From contig NC_068359.1 of assembly GCF_020536995.1 (NCBI RefSeq), forward strand, positions 105,719,257 to 105,783,256: a DNA stretch of 64,000 bases, read 5' to 3'. Under the pieces are notes generated by a model, which was given only the letters and a program-made list of their open reading frames with translations, did no database searches and was not told where the DNA came from. Shown here one piece after another: positions 12,028 to 24,556 of the stretch. This stretch comes from Dreissena polymorpha. Lineage: Eukaryota > Mollusca > Bivalvia > Myida > Dreissenidae. The position numbers and the translations under genes were made by a program. Position 1 is the first letter of the stretch, and each line of letters begins with the position of its first letter.

Positions 12028-12316
12028 CGGGGCCGTCCAACAGATAAAGCGTCGTATCGACGCGAAACGATATTTTGGGAAACTACGAGGATTGCTTATA
12101 TAGCTATAAAATACATCCGCTCAAAACATGAGCGTGGATGGTCGAGTGGTCTAGGCGGGAGGCTTTTTACTCCAGGAGTCAGTGGTTCGAGCCCTGTTCA
12201 GGTTTACTTTTTTTAATTGTATTCTTGTTGTTTTTTTACAGGAGATTTTAGTTCAAATGTTTAAATTTATCAATACACAAGCTTCAATACATGCCAAAAT
12301 CTGTTGGACGGCCCCT
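12028..12316. mobile_element. TTAA-flanked MITE with tRNA-like core
   Basis: Inverted ends CGGGGCCGTCCAACAGAT and ATCTGTTGGACGGCCCC are each bordered outside by TTAA (12024-12027 and 12317-12320), the duplication used by piggyBac-type transposases. Inside lies a tRNA-like stretch (12132-12205) followed by a T run. It is non-autonomous, with no coding capacity. Confidence 0.7.
12132..12205 (+). ncRNA. tRNA-like pol III unit inside the MITE
   Basis: TGGTCGAGTGGTCTAGG fits an A box and GGTTCGAGCCC a B box, 31 bases apart. Between them GGAGG-CTTTTTA-CTCC fits an anticodon arm with TTT at the anticodon position. A T run at about 12208 could end pol III transcripts. Pairing of the acceptor stem is poor, so this is a tRNA-derived SINE-like unit rather than a working tRNA gene. 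Confidence 0.55.
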
Positions 12317-13790
12317 TTAAACTAAATTTAGATTCACATCATACATGCATGATTTACATGCTGGCGAATTCGACTGTACAGCCTTTTTCGATTTCAGAAT
12401 TATATATCTGGCTTATTTGGCTTATTTGGCATTTTTCGACACATGTTCTTCTTAACTTTTGATTTTAATAAGTTTTTTACACATTTTATATAAATTAATA
12501 AATATTTGAAAAAATCCTATTATCTCGCTTTAATTGGATTAACAAAAATATGTTTCTGATAAAAATGCAATTTAAATAGAGTAAATAATGAATGAGAAAA
12601 ATCTGGATGTCCGAAAAATTGGAGTCGCAATAAATTATATTTTGCTTATAAAGAGTGTGTCCGAAAACTGAGTGTGTCCGAAAATTTACATTATCCACTA
12701 ATACGGTGCATGTGCACAGTAAGACATGAACTTGCAACAAAGTATACATAAATGTACAAACCTGATTACAAGTTAAATGTCGTCCAAAACAACCGCTCGT
12801 GTCTATCTAAGCGCGTGTACCCAATTAAGAGAGTACATAAATCCGCATGTGTAAACATGATCTTTGTTAACCCATCCGTGAAACGCATGGACTAGCCGAC
12901 ACAGGATTGTTGTCATGGTGCTATAAACAAACGCGGATTAAATCAAAGCGCTGAAGGCACTGAAGTTGTTCGCTATTGCATAATTTAAGACGCAACTCAT
13001 TTTTTCAAAATAAATCGCAAGTTTAAAGAACACACGCCATTCAAATGAATGAAGAGTGTGTCATAACGCACGGGAGAGATTTGTGTGCACTTGTAATCAT
13101 CCTATTTATTTCATAGAGATAACTTAGTTAGACAAACTATAACAACAACATATGGCCATTTTTGGACGTTCTGAAAGCATATAAAGTATGATGAAAATGG
13201 TAATGAAAACTGAAAATGAAGACAATATGCAATCACCATCATATTAAATGAATAATGTTGGAATATCAAATACCTATCTCACTAAGAATATTAAGAGACG
13301 TAGATAACTACGTCTCTGGAATATTATTTCATGATGAAAATTCCCTGTTCAAAACTTCTGATTTTTGACACCATATACAAATTAAAAATGTAAAATAAGA
13401 TAATTGATAAAAATAAATAAAAAATAAATCTGCGAGCAATGTTTTTACTCACGAATAAGGTAGTCATAAAGACAGCCCCAATAACTCTGACCTATGCATA
13501 AGTATAGAGCACTAAAGCTCTTTATCGGCAGAGCTGTTTTACCTAGCTTTTCACCTTAAATGACTTAAGCAGACATGCATGAATTTTTTCGAATATTTCA
13601 TAGGCTGATTCGAGATAAACCTCTGAACTTTGGCTACATCACTGTTTCTGTGCTCAGCGCAAAGGATGTAGCACTGTTCAGTGTAAGGAATTCCGGACTA
13701 CTCTCTGTATGTTCAAACGACACAAATTGTGGCCCAGTTACAAGTACGCGTTAAAATCCATCTCGCAGAATTTTAGGGTCAGTACTCGTT
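12317..13790. other. intergenic, nothing firm
   Basis: AT-rich. GTGTGTCCGAAAA repeats at 12654-12684 and a perfect short hairpin (GAGACGTAG...CTACGTCTC, 13297-13318) are the only structures noted. No gene was recognised. Confidence 0.4.
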
Positions 13791-14560
13791 CACTAAATCG
13801 TCCGTTTTATTGACTATTGATAAACACAGTTTTGCTTCCAAGATGAGAAAACAAACATTACCGAAATAGCATAGTGTCACGACAAGAGGATAATCGTTTA
13901 ATTATCCAACCACAAATGTTTTCCGTACTCTGTCAGCACGTCTGGAAATCGTTTCTGAACGCCTTGATATACTGCCCTTATTTACAAGTTTGCTATTTTG
14001 AATTCAATTTTTGTATCTAAACGCATTGTGCTAAAATGTGCCATTAACAATTCGCAATGACATTTTTAATGACCCTCGTCATGCGAAAATGGGTCTTATT
14101 CCATTTGCACCCATCATATATATAGCCCATTCAGCCTGCGCGTCAGTCTGGTCAGGAGATACATAATTAGACCATAACACATTGAGTGATTTTATAACGA
14201 ACAGCATCGCCTCTGACCAAACTGCGCAAATGCACATGTTGGGTTTAAGATACGCTGGCCGAAACGCATAAGACCCATTTTCGCATGACGCGGCTATGAA
14301 TGTATGATTTAAATGTTTCGAAAGAAAACTGCGTTTAAATCGAATGTAAACATATGATATATTTCGATAGTGAAGAAATATACTCATAATAAGGCATGTG
14401 AGGACACATATGATGTGCACTCCCTTAGTATAATTTTATCTACATGTATTTACACTAATGTGTGGTTTGACAATGATATCACACATTTCATGCGGTGAAT
14501 ATGCGACTTACAAGTGAAAAAACACAATAGTTAAACTTTTGTTTTCAGTTTATTTATTTA
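13790..14560. repeat. dispersed duplication, left copy (partner at 19300-21040)
   Basis: Blocks in the same order in both copies: TAAACACAGTTTTGCTTCCAAGA, ATCGTT, CCAGTTTGCTAT or CAAGTTTGCTAT, ATTGTGCTAA, the TCATGCGAAAATGGGTCTTA element, GTATGATTT, and GAGGACACA-ATGATGTG. The partner copy is longer because a family E repeat is inserted in it. The blocks are diverged, so the duplication is old, or both are copies of one transposon. Confidence 0.55.
14078..14290. mobile_element. MITE with TCATGCGAAAATGGGTCTTA ends, copy 1
   Basis: CGTCATGCGAAAATGGGTCT at 14078 and its inverted copy ending 14290 enclose about 165 bases with no coding potential. The related copy is at 20587-20800. Both lie inside the larger duplicated blocks, so they may be the core of a bigger repeat. 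Confidence 0.65.
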
Positions 14561-14639
14561 GAAACGTAAATTGCAAACTTTATTTCAAAGTCAGCATTTA
14601 TGCCGACTACCTTTTTAAAAGATATCTATTGTTATATTT

Positions 14640-15070
14640 ATGTGTTTTTTAATATCCGGTTTTAGCGATTATAAAGCATTTTTGAAGTTGTCTGTAGTAT
14701 ACCTGTAGTAATTGGTGAACTCATGTTCATCGTTATATAAATTGAGAACTGTGAATATAAACAAGCTTAACCTTCTACTATTGCGTTGTTAGCACCCGTA
14801 AATACTTACGATTGACGCTATCTGTTGAGAACAAAAGAACGTTTCCCAGAAATATCAGATTTAACCCCGCTGTAGAAGCATGAACGAGATTACGAAACAG
14901 ATAATTCTTGTTATATACAATAGTTTTTTATATTTGGTTTTAGCGATTATGAAGCATTTTTGTTGTTGTCTATCGTGTCCCTGAAGTTATTGTTGAACTC
15001 AATGTTCAACGTTTTATAAATTGAGAATATAAACAATCGTAACCTTATACTATTGCGTTGTTTTCCCGAA
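14640..15070. repeat. diverged tandem duplication, about 280-base period
   Basis: GGTTTTAGCGATTATAAAGC, TTATATAAATTGAGAA and CTACTATTGCGTTGTT at 14659-14790 return at 14938-15062 in the same order, with small differences. Confidence 0.55.
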
Positions 15071-15827
15071 TCTATTAATAGCCTCGGATTATGAATGACG
15101 TCATTAAGACGCAGCAGATAGTGGACTATTTTAATCATTCAAAAATAATTTCTTCCTCGACACGTATAATACAAACATTGTTTATTGATTCTTTTCTATA
15201 TAAGGTCCGTTCAAAACTATTCCATTTAACACGATATTCACATAATGTTTCCATTTGTGAATGAATATATTTGGAGAATTCAAACCTCTTGCATAAATTA
15301 TACAACTCTTTCTCGCGCGGATACGGCCGTTGTGGCGGGTAGTAGGCTTTCCGTAGATAAGCCGAACTGACTTGAAAATTTTAGAACAACATTAGCTGTT
15401 CGCTACGCGAACAACTAAAAATAGAACGCAAAAAACTGTAGACTTCTTTTGTCGAAAATTTAAATCAATACTGTTTTAGTTGAAAGTAAGCAATGCTTTC
15501 TCGCATCATCTGTCAAAGTGAGATTTGTCTAATTAAGATTTTTATTACAAGTAAAGCAATTTTTTTTAAATAAATGCAGTTCTCATGGAAAGCCCGCTGC
15601 CGTGATTTTTTAGTTGTTTGTTAGACTCAAACTCAAACAATTTTATTTAAGTAAATACATTCCGCCGGCCTAAAAGACACAATATTCACAAATTATATAC
15701 AATCAAATAGTTGTCTTGTAACTACTTCTATCATTATTTATTTTACATTTTGGTACATTCAAGTTGATGTTATTTTAGAGGTAGATATGTACATAGATCT
15801 ATAAATACAATCAATGAATAACAGCCG

Positions 15828-15903
15828 ATTCCAGACGGACAGGCAGACAGACAGACGGACGGACGGACAGGACGGACGGACGGACGGACGGACGGACAGA
15901 CAT

Positions 15904-15982
<79 letters not shown>

Positions 15983-15984
15983 GT
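15828..15984 (+). repeat. GACA/GACG microsatellite
   Basis: About 155 bases of GACA units with a GACG block at 15852-15898. It reads open on both strands only because of the 4-base repeat and is not a gene. Confidence 0.95.
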
Positions 15985-16116
15985 TTATTAAAGTCTTATT
16001 TCTGTACATACAATTGTATATATGATTAAAACATGTGTCATTTAATAAAATATAATAAAAAATAGTTTAGTTAAAATATACTTTAGTACATAAAATGTAC
16101 AAAACCACTCAATTTG

Positions 16117-16876
16117 CATCGCTTTGAACAGCCATATCTTCATCAATTGTACATCGATTTTCACGATCTCGGTCTTATTCAACGCAGAAATGAATGTCCT
16201 TTCTTGAAATATTTTTACACATGCTGGGTCAACTTTAAAGAAATAACACGATACACAACTCGCATGACCCAGTTGACACTGATCAGGCAGTATTTATGAA
16301 TGAAATCTCCAGTTGTAAAGACACACCTCCGCATTGGACCAATGAGATCACTCGTGTGTTTAAAATGTCAGTTAGTTGAAATGTATGTAAACAAAGGTTT
16401 CAAACGGCGCTGGACAGTTAGTTTTGATGCATAATTTAACGGCAAGCACGGTAATAATGTTTTTTCATACGTTTTATTGAATTATGGCATCGATGTTCGT
16501 GAACTTTACAGGGAAAATGCCCTTTACTCCGTGAAGATTTCAGTCTTAAATACTGCCTGATCAGTGTCAACTGGGTCATGCGAGTTGTGTATGGTTTTAT
16601 TTTTTAAAAGTTGACCCAGCATTTGTAAAAATATTGCAAGACATATATATATCCAGAAAGGAAATTCATTTCTGCGTTGAATAAGACCAAGATCGTGAAA
16701 ATCGCTGCACAATTGATGAAGATATGGCTGTTCAATGCGATTTTGAGTTGCATACCTTGTTATATATATATTTGATAGTGATTTTTTTTTCAGAAAAGAT
16801 AATTTTTCGTTATAATATGATTATTTATCATTCAAAATGATGTTTTCACTATCATAGCTACACGCTAACCACCTGC
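16117..16876. mobile_element. hAT-like long-inverted-repeat element, truncated copy
   Basis: Shares with 25491-26462 the GCATCGCTTTGAACAGCCAT block, CTCCAGTTGTAAAGACACAC, and the end CACGCTAACCACCTG. The centre is in the opposite orientation to the complete copy. The outer part of the left inverted repeat is missing; the right one reaches 16876. Confidence 0.65.
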
Positions 16877-17852
16877 GGTGTATTTAACAAGGACTCATTA
16901 AACATTAAGGTTCATGTAGAGGCTTCAATTTGAAAAACGTGGGACCCCTAGCATTGAACTTAAATTTGACTAAAGGAAGAGTGCCACATTGAAAATGTAT
17001 ACATATACGCTTTAAAGGATGTTTTTCCTTCAAACTGCTACCGATTTTTTACATCAACGTATCATAACATCCACAAAATCAATCAAAATACAAAGCGATT
17101 TTTACAATAAAATATACATTATTTTCAAAAATCTGAATCATGTTTATTCCACGTATTTCGGCGGAAAATTATATAACTAGTGATTAATATCGACATTGAC
17201 GAGGGCAAGTTACGCTTAAATAGTAAAAAAAGTTTACATATCTAGAAATATCAAAACTCGAACACATGTCATTTCATCACCATGGGGGCAGCCATTTTAA
17301 ATTAATAAAATAGAAAGAAACATGCTAAAAACTCACTCATCGCCTAATTGACATTCCAAACGGTTGACGATGACAAATGCATTGGATTGTAATCTTTCCG
17401 TTGATGTTTGCAAACTGCACGATCAGACCTTATAAACACTCAAAAAGAATAACTATGTAAGAAGCATTTCACCAATGTTTACAATCGTTGTCGAATCACA
17501 TTACTCATATTATTGCGCATAAAATAGTACGCTTACAGACTGACAGAAAGATCGATACGTAACTCCGTTCAATTCATCACGGTATACTATTATAATGATC
17601 ATATATAATAATGCATCGCTTAACAATCTAAAAGTAGAAATAATTCTTTTAAACGGAGTTTTTAATAACGGAAGTGAAAACAACGGAAGTTGGATGGATA
17701 TTCTGTGAGATGCACTTCGACTCCAGAAAAACAATACAAATAAACTAAAAAAGACGTGTGGGGGACAATTTTCAGCTGGAAAATATTTGAAATATGGTAA
17801 GTGATGATATCTCTACGTGGTCATTTCTGTTATTTAGTGCGATCTCTTGCTG
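16877..17852. other. intergenic, nothing recognised
   Basis: AT-rich, with no supported frame or repeat. Confidence 0.4.
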
Positions 17853-18220
17853 ATTAATGTTAATAGTTGTTTTACTAGTTGCCACCCAACTGTACACATA
17901 CCCGGTTTTCTCACCACTGCACGTGGTTTCGACCGATTTGTTTTGCACGTTTTTCTACGGAGCACAGCGATGCCACGCTTTCAAAATGGGTAGAAGGAAT
18001 CGAACTATAAAATCAATCGGTTTGCCAATTTCTTTATATTCCTTTACAATTTTATATGTCGTCTGCAATCTATTTCAATTTGAGATGGTTTAAAATTTGC
18101 AATTTGGTTAAGGGTTAAATACTTATTACAATTGTAACTAGTAAAACAACTATTAACATTAACAAGTGTTCGTCTGCAATCTATTTCAATTTGAGATGGT
18201 TTAAAATTTGCAATTTGGTT
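17853..18220. repeat. inverted repeat with adjoining 48-base direct repeat
   Basis: TTAATGTTAATAGTTGTTTT (17853) is mirrored by AAAACAACTATTAACATTAA (18142-18161). A block beginning GTCTGCAATCTATTTCAATT occurs at 18060 and again at 18171. This is probably a small MITE whose insertion or excision duplicated its flank. The 78-codon frame inside has no recognisable domain. Confidence 0.5.
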
Positions 18221-18672
18221 GAGAGGTAAATAACAAAATTGTTAAGCCTTTGAAATAGAATTGTGACTCCACCATACCTGGATTTTTAAAAAGTAGTTAC
18301 GTTTTAGTTATTTTTAGAACTTTGTGTAGGAAATTTATCCAAAAAAGGCAGTTGAATAAAAACTCATTTGTTGTGATATGACAATAATTTTCTGTGAAAT
18401 GTTGCTAACTTGACCTTGTATATGTATATAGCTTTGTATTTATTCAACTGAAGGTAGTGCATATCCTTCCTAACTTTAGATTGAGATTTTGTAAATAAGT
18501 GTAAAAATGTATTGGTTTTAAACCAAAATATGAATAAAGCACACAAAAATTGAATGTCAAAAATGTGTTTATGTTATTCTATCCGTCTTAAGCTTAAAAA
18601 TGATATATAGTTTGACCATATTGTACCACATTGAATGAAGAAAAACCAAAGCGAAGTTTTAATGAATTTTAT

Positions 18673-18690
18673 CCCCCCCCCCCCCCCCCC
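18673..18690 (+). repeat. poly-C run
   Basis: Eighteen consecutive C; the length may be unreliable in the assembly. Confidence 0.9.
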
Positions 18691-19515
18691 ATGAACCTTA
18701 ACTGACAAAATTGTTCTTAAGTATCTAACGATATATCAGGCTCGATATTCATAACGTTTTTAAGCATATCTTGACGAATTCTGTCACACAAGTTGTTCTT
18801 AGCTTATTTCGTCCGCCTCTTGCTTTCTAGTTGTTTTTATAGTTTTCAAACATAATATTATATAGTCACTACTTAATCGGTTATCCGTTTGCATTACATA
18901 GAGGTTGGTATTACATGCATTGTTAGTATATATTCCCTTGATGTTGTTTGATGACAATGTATCACATATCATATCAACGGGAGAAAAACGGAAAACCCCA
19001 ATAGGTCTAATATTTTACTAAGTGAGCAAAAGAACCATTATTTCATTATGTAAAGCAAATTAAAAGAAAACAGTTGAATAATAATGCACTCATAATTGCA
19101 TATAAATCACATTTTATTATTGTTTCATAACAATAAGTTAAACGCCTTTAATTGAGAAAAATCGTGACAATCGAAAATAATTAATCAAAATTCGCTAAAA
19201 CTCACAAGAAACAACAGCAAGGTTCGTTTTGATTATTTTCGATATTATTGTGTTTGATACATGTTGAAATAATACAAATAATCGCATGTCGATTCGGTAA
19301 CATCCGGGAAGACATTTAGGACTATCGATAAACGTTGATAACACAGTATTGCTTTCAAGAGGAGGAAACAAACAAAGAAATAATATACAAATGTATGACA
19401 AAACGGAATTGGTTTCATTATCTATTTACAAATGTTTGCCTTACTCGTTCAGTCTATATGAAAATCGTTCTAATAAGACTGAATGGGCTACCGAAATTTG
19501 CCAGTTTGCTATAAA

Positions 19516-20506
19516 CTAGAGCTTTGTCACTGACGTGACGAATACCCCCGCAAGAAGAGCGGATGAAAAGTACTTGAAATAGGGAACACCATGCTGAATG
19601 TGTAAAACGCATTAAGTGACCCCGTGACCTAGTTTTTGGCCCGGCATGACCCATGTTCGAGATCATCTGTATAAAACTTCTGACCAAGTTTGGTGAAGAT
19701 TTTAGATTTTTATTAAAGTACCGCACCAACAATGCAAAGTACCCTATTTTATACATGGTTCAGCCCAGTAAAATCGGTCTGACTACATGTATGTGGCCGT
19801 ATACGACCTTTTTACCGCAGAGTTTTTATGTTAAGCGCAGTGTGCTCGGGCAATGGTTTTAAACCGAAGTCGCGAGGGAAACAGCCCCATTAGTCGAGTC
19901 GGTGAAGATCGGAAGTAAACTACTTGAATTAGAGAGCGGACACCATGCTCAATGTTTAAAACGCACTTAGTGACCCCGTGACCTAGTTTTTGACCCGGCA
20001 AGGCCCAAGTTCGAACTTGGCCTTAAGATCATCTAGATAAAACTTCTGACCAAGTTTGGTGAAGATAGGATGAAAACTACTTGAATTAGAGAGCGGACAC
20101 CATGCTGAATGTTAAAAAACGCATTAAGTGACCCCGTGACCTAGTTTTTGGCCCGGCATGGCCCATGTTCCAACTTAGCCTAGAGAGCATCTAGAAAAAA
20201 CCTTTGATCAAATTGGTGAAGATTTTATGAAAACTACTTGAATTATAGAGCGGACAACATGCTGAATGTTTAAAACGCACTAAGTAACCCCATGACCTAG
20301 TTTTTGACCCGGCATGACCCATATTCAAACTTGATCTAGACATCATCTTGATGCAACTTCTGACCAAGTTTAATGAAGATCGAATGAAAACAACTTGAAT
20401 TAGAGAGCGGACACTTAATACGGACCGACCGACAGACAGACCGACAGACAAGTTCACTCCTATATACCCCCCCCCCCCCCTAAACTTCGTTTGTGGGGGT
20501 ATAATA
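19516..20506 (+). repeat. tandem-core bivalve repeat, family E
   Basis: Opens with TAGAGCTTTGTCACTGACGT. Four to five monomers of about 155 bases follow, with GACCAAGTTTGGTGAAGATC, GAGAGCGGACACCATGCTGA and AGTGACCCCGTGACCTAGTT. Then come GACCGACCGACAGACAG and a hairpin tail of a C run, TAAACTTCGTTTG and GGGGGTATAATAA. It interrupts the right copy of the 13.8/19.3-kb duplication. Confidence 0.7.
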
Positions 20507-20586
20507 ACAAAAATTGACTTTTTTATCGATCAGTATTGTGCTAAGATGTCCCATTTATAAGAAACAAATATAATTTGAACGACCCG

Positions 20587-20800
20587 CGTCATGCGAAAAT
20601 GGGTCTTATGTCACATGCGGCCAGTGTAGCTATGGTCCAGCCTGCACATCTTGCAATCTTGTCAGTGGATACATAAGGAGACCACGAAACCTTTCACGAT
20701 TTATAGTGAACAGTGCAGCTCCTGGCCAGCCTGCGCAATTTCGTAGACAGGGCTTGAGCTACGCTAGCCGAAGCGCCATAAGACCCATTTTCGCATGATG
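20587..20800. mobile_element. MITE with TCATGCGAAAATGGGTCTTA ends, copy 2
   Basis: The same 23-base inverted ends as copy 1 at 14078-14290, with one mismatch in the right end. Confidence 0.65.
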
Positions 20801-21337
20801 CGGCTCTGAAAGTATGATTTGAATAAGTCGGAGGAAAACTGCGCCTTAATCAAATATTGAATAACCATGTATTTCTATGGTGAAAAAAATCAACTCATAA
20901 TGAGTCTTTTGAGGACACACATGATGTGATCTTCCGTAGTATAATTTGTATTTCAGAACATTACGTGTAGTTTGAATATGCGTTCAATTTATAACACACA
21001 TTTCATGCTGTGAATATGAGACTAACAAGGGACAATTTTAAAATTTGATTATCTAACACGTATTTTGCTCTTACTTTTTTTAAGGAAAGGAAAATTTCTT
21101 TTTGCTTTTTCGATAGTAAAAAAAAGTTTTCTCATTAAAGGCTTAAATGTATCTGTATTCCCTACTTTAAAAAAGCTCAGTCGATCAGCAGCTGGAGCGT
21201 GCACGTCGCGACCGGGTGAGAGTCACCCGTAGAAGATGTTAATGAACTTCTCCGGAGAATCGCCAAGCAAAATGGAAATTGTCCGTAGGTGGATAGTGGT
21301 TTCACTACATCGTCTGAGGAGGATCGGATATTAGGGG

Positions 21338-22721
21338 TATTCCACTACGACCCGATTCCCCACGATTTGTCCCGATTTCCAATATTTTGAGGTCGGGGAC
21401 ATTCGTAACTCAATCGGCGAAGGTCCTAACTCATTCGTAGCTAGTCGCGGGCGAGTCGTGAGCTCCCAAAAAATCGCGGCCAGTTTTTAAACGTGTTTAA
21501 AATTTGACCAAGACCTCCAAGACTAAATTTCATCGCAGATGACTCGTAACAGTGTCGTAGTGCGTTCTTGGGCGTCGTAATGGAATCTTAGGTAATTCGT
21601 GACTCAATCGGGGAATCGGTGATCACGTGATCTGTGTACGAATCATTTACGACTTTGTCAAGACTCTCAAGAGAGTTGCGAGCCCGCTAAGATTCTCGCG
21701 ATTTAGTTACGAAACAGTTACGATTTTGCAAAGAATGATAAAGAAATAATATTTTTCCATCATGTTTTGTAGTCGAATAACCCACAGTAAGGAGTATAGA
21801 TGCGTAGGAATTAAATCACGAATGCGGAGCACGAGTGCTTTGATAACACGAATCTATACTCCTTACTGTGGGTTATTCGACAACAAGCCATCATAGAAAA
21901 ATATTATTTCTAGTCTTACACGATTCTGATTGATTTGCTTCAAGCTTTTGGACGTGAACTATATTTTTCAATACTCCGCCCTTCTTAGTACAAAGTTCAC
22001 TATTTAGTGACGTCATTGAATTGTACAAACATTTGACGTCATTTTCATTCATAAATATTTTGCAAATTACGTCACTTTCATTGAGAACAACACTCATAGA
22101 AACTAAATGACGTCACATGTGTTAATTCTTCTGAAAAGCTGACATGCTATAAATGTTTTCTTAATTTCGTTTCTTAACAAACAAATTCTTAGCAGGCGTG
22201 GTCATGCCACTTATCACCAAATATACAATTTGTTGTTTCATTACATTTATATAGTCTACGTGCTACATTTTTTACATTTCTTTAAGAGCGGGATTTAAGC
22301 ACGTGCATTTTACTGCAATATTTTCTTTATTTATTCGGAACTATTTTCGAAACATTAAGCTCCGCCCATAATTTATTGCAGAATAACCCACACTTTATTT
22401 CCTTCTTTGTCTATAGAAAACAAGTCGCGTGCCGTGTTAGAATCAATATCAGTAGATATTGGCGCCAAATGCATGGGTGCGTTCGGTGAGGTCCTAGCTT
22501 AGTCGTGACCGATCTGCATCGTTCGTAGTACAGTCGCAGTAGATTCTTACACATCGTAGTGAAGTCCCGACCCTATTCGCAAGACTTTAACCGAACCCCA
22601 CGATTCGTCGTAACTCAATCGTACCACTGTCGTAACTGAATCGCAGACTGTCACGAGTCTTCCCGATTCAATAAATGTGAGAAATCGTAGCGAATCGTGG
22701 GCTTGTTTTCGTAGTGGAATA
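21338..22721. mobile_element. DNA element with TATTCCACTACGA inverted ends
   Basis: TATTCCACTACGA at 21338 and TCGTAGTGGAATA ending 22721, each followed inwards by related CCCACGAT blocks. The interior repeats TCGTAACTCAATCG-like and CGATTC words. It holds a nested inverted repeat (21741-21912) and no transposase-like frame. The flanks on both sides share AATGGAAATTGTC and TAGTGGTTTCACTA, so the target itself is a repeat. Confidence 0.55.
21741..21912. mobile_element. nested inverted-repeat MITE
   Basis: Arms of about 60 bases: AGAAATAATATTTTTCCATC...CGAATAACCCACAGTAAGG, mirrored after a 50-base loop by CCTTACTGTGGGTTATTCG...AAAAATATTATTTCT. It can fold into a long hairpin. Confidence 0.65.
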
Positions 22722-22739
22722 GGGCCATATGGGAACTTC

Positions 22740-23060
22740 TGCGGGCGGCTATGTTAATCAAGCGAGCACCGTCATCCCTCGAACCGGTCGCCCTCCCCTG
22801 CTTACTTCACTGACTGCTATGACTTGGAAGGATCACCAAGCGGAATGGAAATTGTCTGTAGGTGAATAGTGGTTTCACTATGTACATCGCCGGAAGAGGG
22901 ACGGAAGCAGCGGATGTGGCAGCGTTGAGGACCGACGTGAAGATAATGAAAGTGTCCCAGGACGTCGGTACTCAGTACGCTCAACGTGCTAGGGAAGCCG
23001 TTCTGGGGTTCGGGTCGACGGTTTGTGAAGTCTAAAGGGGCCATAAAGGCCGCGCAGCGC
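22740..23060 (-). repeat. unclassified repeat fragment, related to 21190-21330
   Basis: GC-richer than its surroundings. The block AATGGAAATTGTCTGTAGGTG with TAGTGGTTTCACTA also occurs at 21268-21310. On the minus strand both copies read SETTIHL-(Q/R)-TISI, hinting at a decayed coding repeat such as a LINE, but I do not recognise the protein. Confidence 0.35.
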
Positions 23061-24052
23061 GCGAGGAACGGAAAGTTTTTTTTTAATTGTTAACACTCCC
23101 TTGGCGCGAGGTTGGCGGAGTAACCTTGTCCTTTTAAGAGCAACCATAAATGAATAATCTTTAAATTGTCAACCAGTACACATTTAGTCTCATTGGCCAC
23201 CGTGCACTCGTCTATTTAGATCATAGTTATTTCGTTGCAAATACCCGGAAAGCCGAGGTAAATTTGACATATTTTTCAAAATTAAATATTTTTCCCTGAA
23301 AGATCATCGGTCTGCACAAAATGTAGCCGTGAAGAGTAGCGATGACCTGTACAAAAAAACTTTTGAATTACAATTACACGGAGAACTATGTACATTCTTG
23401 TACGTGATATCGCCATAAACGCCAATGGAGTAACAGATAATGCAATGATAGAGATAGCATAACGTCCTAATCAAAATTTTAAGCCACATTACAGAGTCAT
23501 GTGTGCTGACAAAGATGCGGCACGAGAAATTCTCAGGTAACTTTAAATTCTAGTCGCCAAACTATGATTTCCGCCGTCAGTTAATGAAAATAAATAAAAA
23601 TGAAACGGAAATACATTAAATGTAGGATTCAATTTCAGGCGAAAAATATTTATCTATTGTTTAATATGGTATGAGTGAGAATGTAATACAATGCTCGTTG
23701 ATACTCGTTAATAATTACATACGTACTGCTCCCAACGACCCGGAGGGTTGGAATCTGGGAGTTGGATAATTGTATTTAAAATCACATTTATAACTAAGTA
23801 AAATACACTGTAAGATTTGTCGGCGGAACATGTGCAGTTATCTAAATACATATACCAATAATCGTTCAGGCAAATATCTTTGTAAAGCAATTAAAAAGGA
23901 TATGAGGCTACCACGCGTCTTGTCGGATACAGACCCAAACAAACGGACGAACCGGCACTTGACAAAACTAACCAATATTATAAAATAAGCTTATGAATAA
24001 TTGTATCCGATAATTAACACCTCAGCAGGCTTATAGTAATATGCGCGTATAT

Positions 24053-24473
24053 GCGCTATTAACGCTCGATTGGTCATTGTCGGCTCGGGTACAACTTAAA
24101 TGTACCCCGTGTACTCTTAAGCATATTTTAATAATTCGAACGCTAAATTGGTCGTTGTCGGCTAATTTTTTCGAATTAATTATGTTCATAAGTATGTCAA
24201 TATTTTGTTAAATGAACTATTTATTATCGAAAGCCCACTCAAAAAACATGGTGAGGCAGGTTTTGTTCAAAGAGAGTTTTGTTTCGTTTTCCGTAGCGCG
24301 TTTTACCACATCGGATTTTGGGCGGGAATAACCTCGGGTACAGTGTAAATTAGTAGGTTCGTGTTCGTATATATTCCCCCGCCGGGATACATTTAAGAAT
24401 ACTTAAGAGTACCCTGGGTACATTTAAGCAGTACCCGAACCGACAATGACCAATCGAGCGCTATTAATAACCG
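24053..24473. mobile_element. MITE with inverted ends around CGCTCGATTGGTCATTGTCG
   Basis: ATTAACGCTCGATTGGTCAT at the left and ATGACCAATCGAGCGCTATT at the right are inverted copies over about 34 bases, including GGGTAC. ACTTAAATGTACCC and GGGTACATTTAAG form a second inner pair. Confidence 0.6.
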
Positions 24474-24483
24474 TTTGAAAATG

Positions 24484-24556
24484 TCACCTCTATTGCGTAG
24501 TGGTAAACATTATCGCCTGACACGGTGAGACCGCGGTTCGATTCCACATCTACGTG
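24484..24556 (+). ncRNA. tRNA-Val-like pseudogene or tRNA-derived SINE head
   Basis: GCGTAGTGGTAAACATTATC fits a D arm with A box. CTGACAC fits an anticodon loop with GAC, and GGTTCGATTCC is a good B box. The acceptor ends (CACCTCT and ATCTACG) pair only partly, so it is unlikely to be a working tRNA. Confidence 0.45.

Larger units (their letters stand above)
19300..21040. repeat. dispersed duplication, right copy
   Basis: Partner of 13790-14560; see there. Family E is inserted between CCAGTTTGCTAT (19501-19512) and AAAATTGACTTTTT (about 20510). Confidence 0.5.

Noticed and set aside
15770-16029. Open frames rich in CLSV or TDRQ
   Set aside because: Translation of the GACA/GACG microsatellite.
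24484-24556. Functional tRNA-Val gene
   Set aside because: The acceptor stem does not pair properly and the flanks look like a repeat; kept only as tRNA-like.
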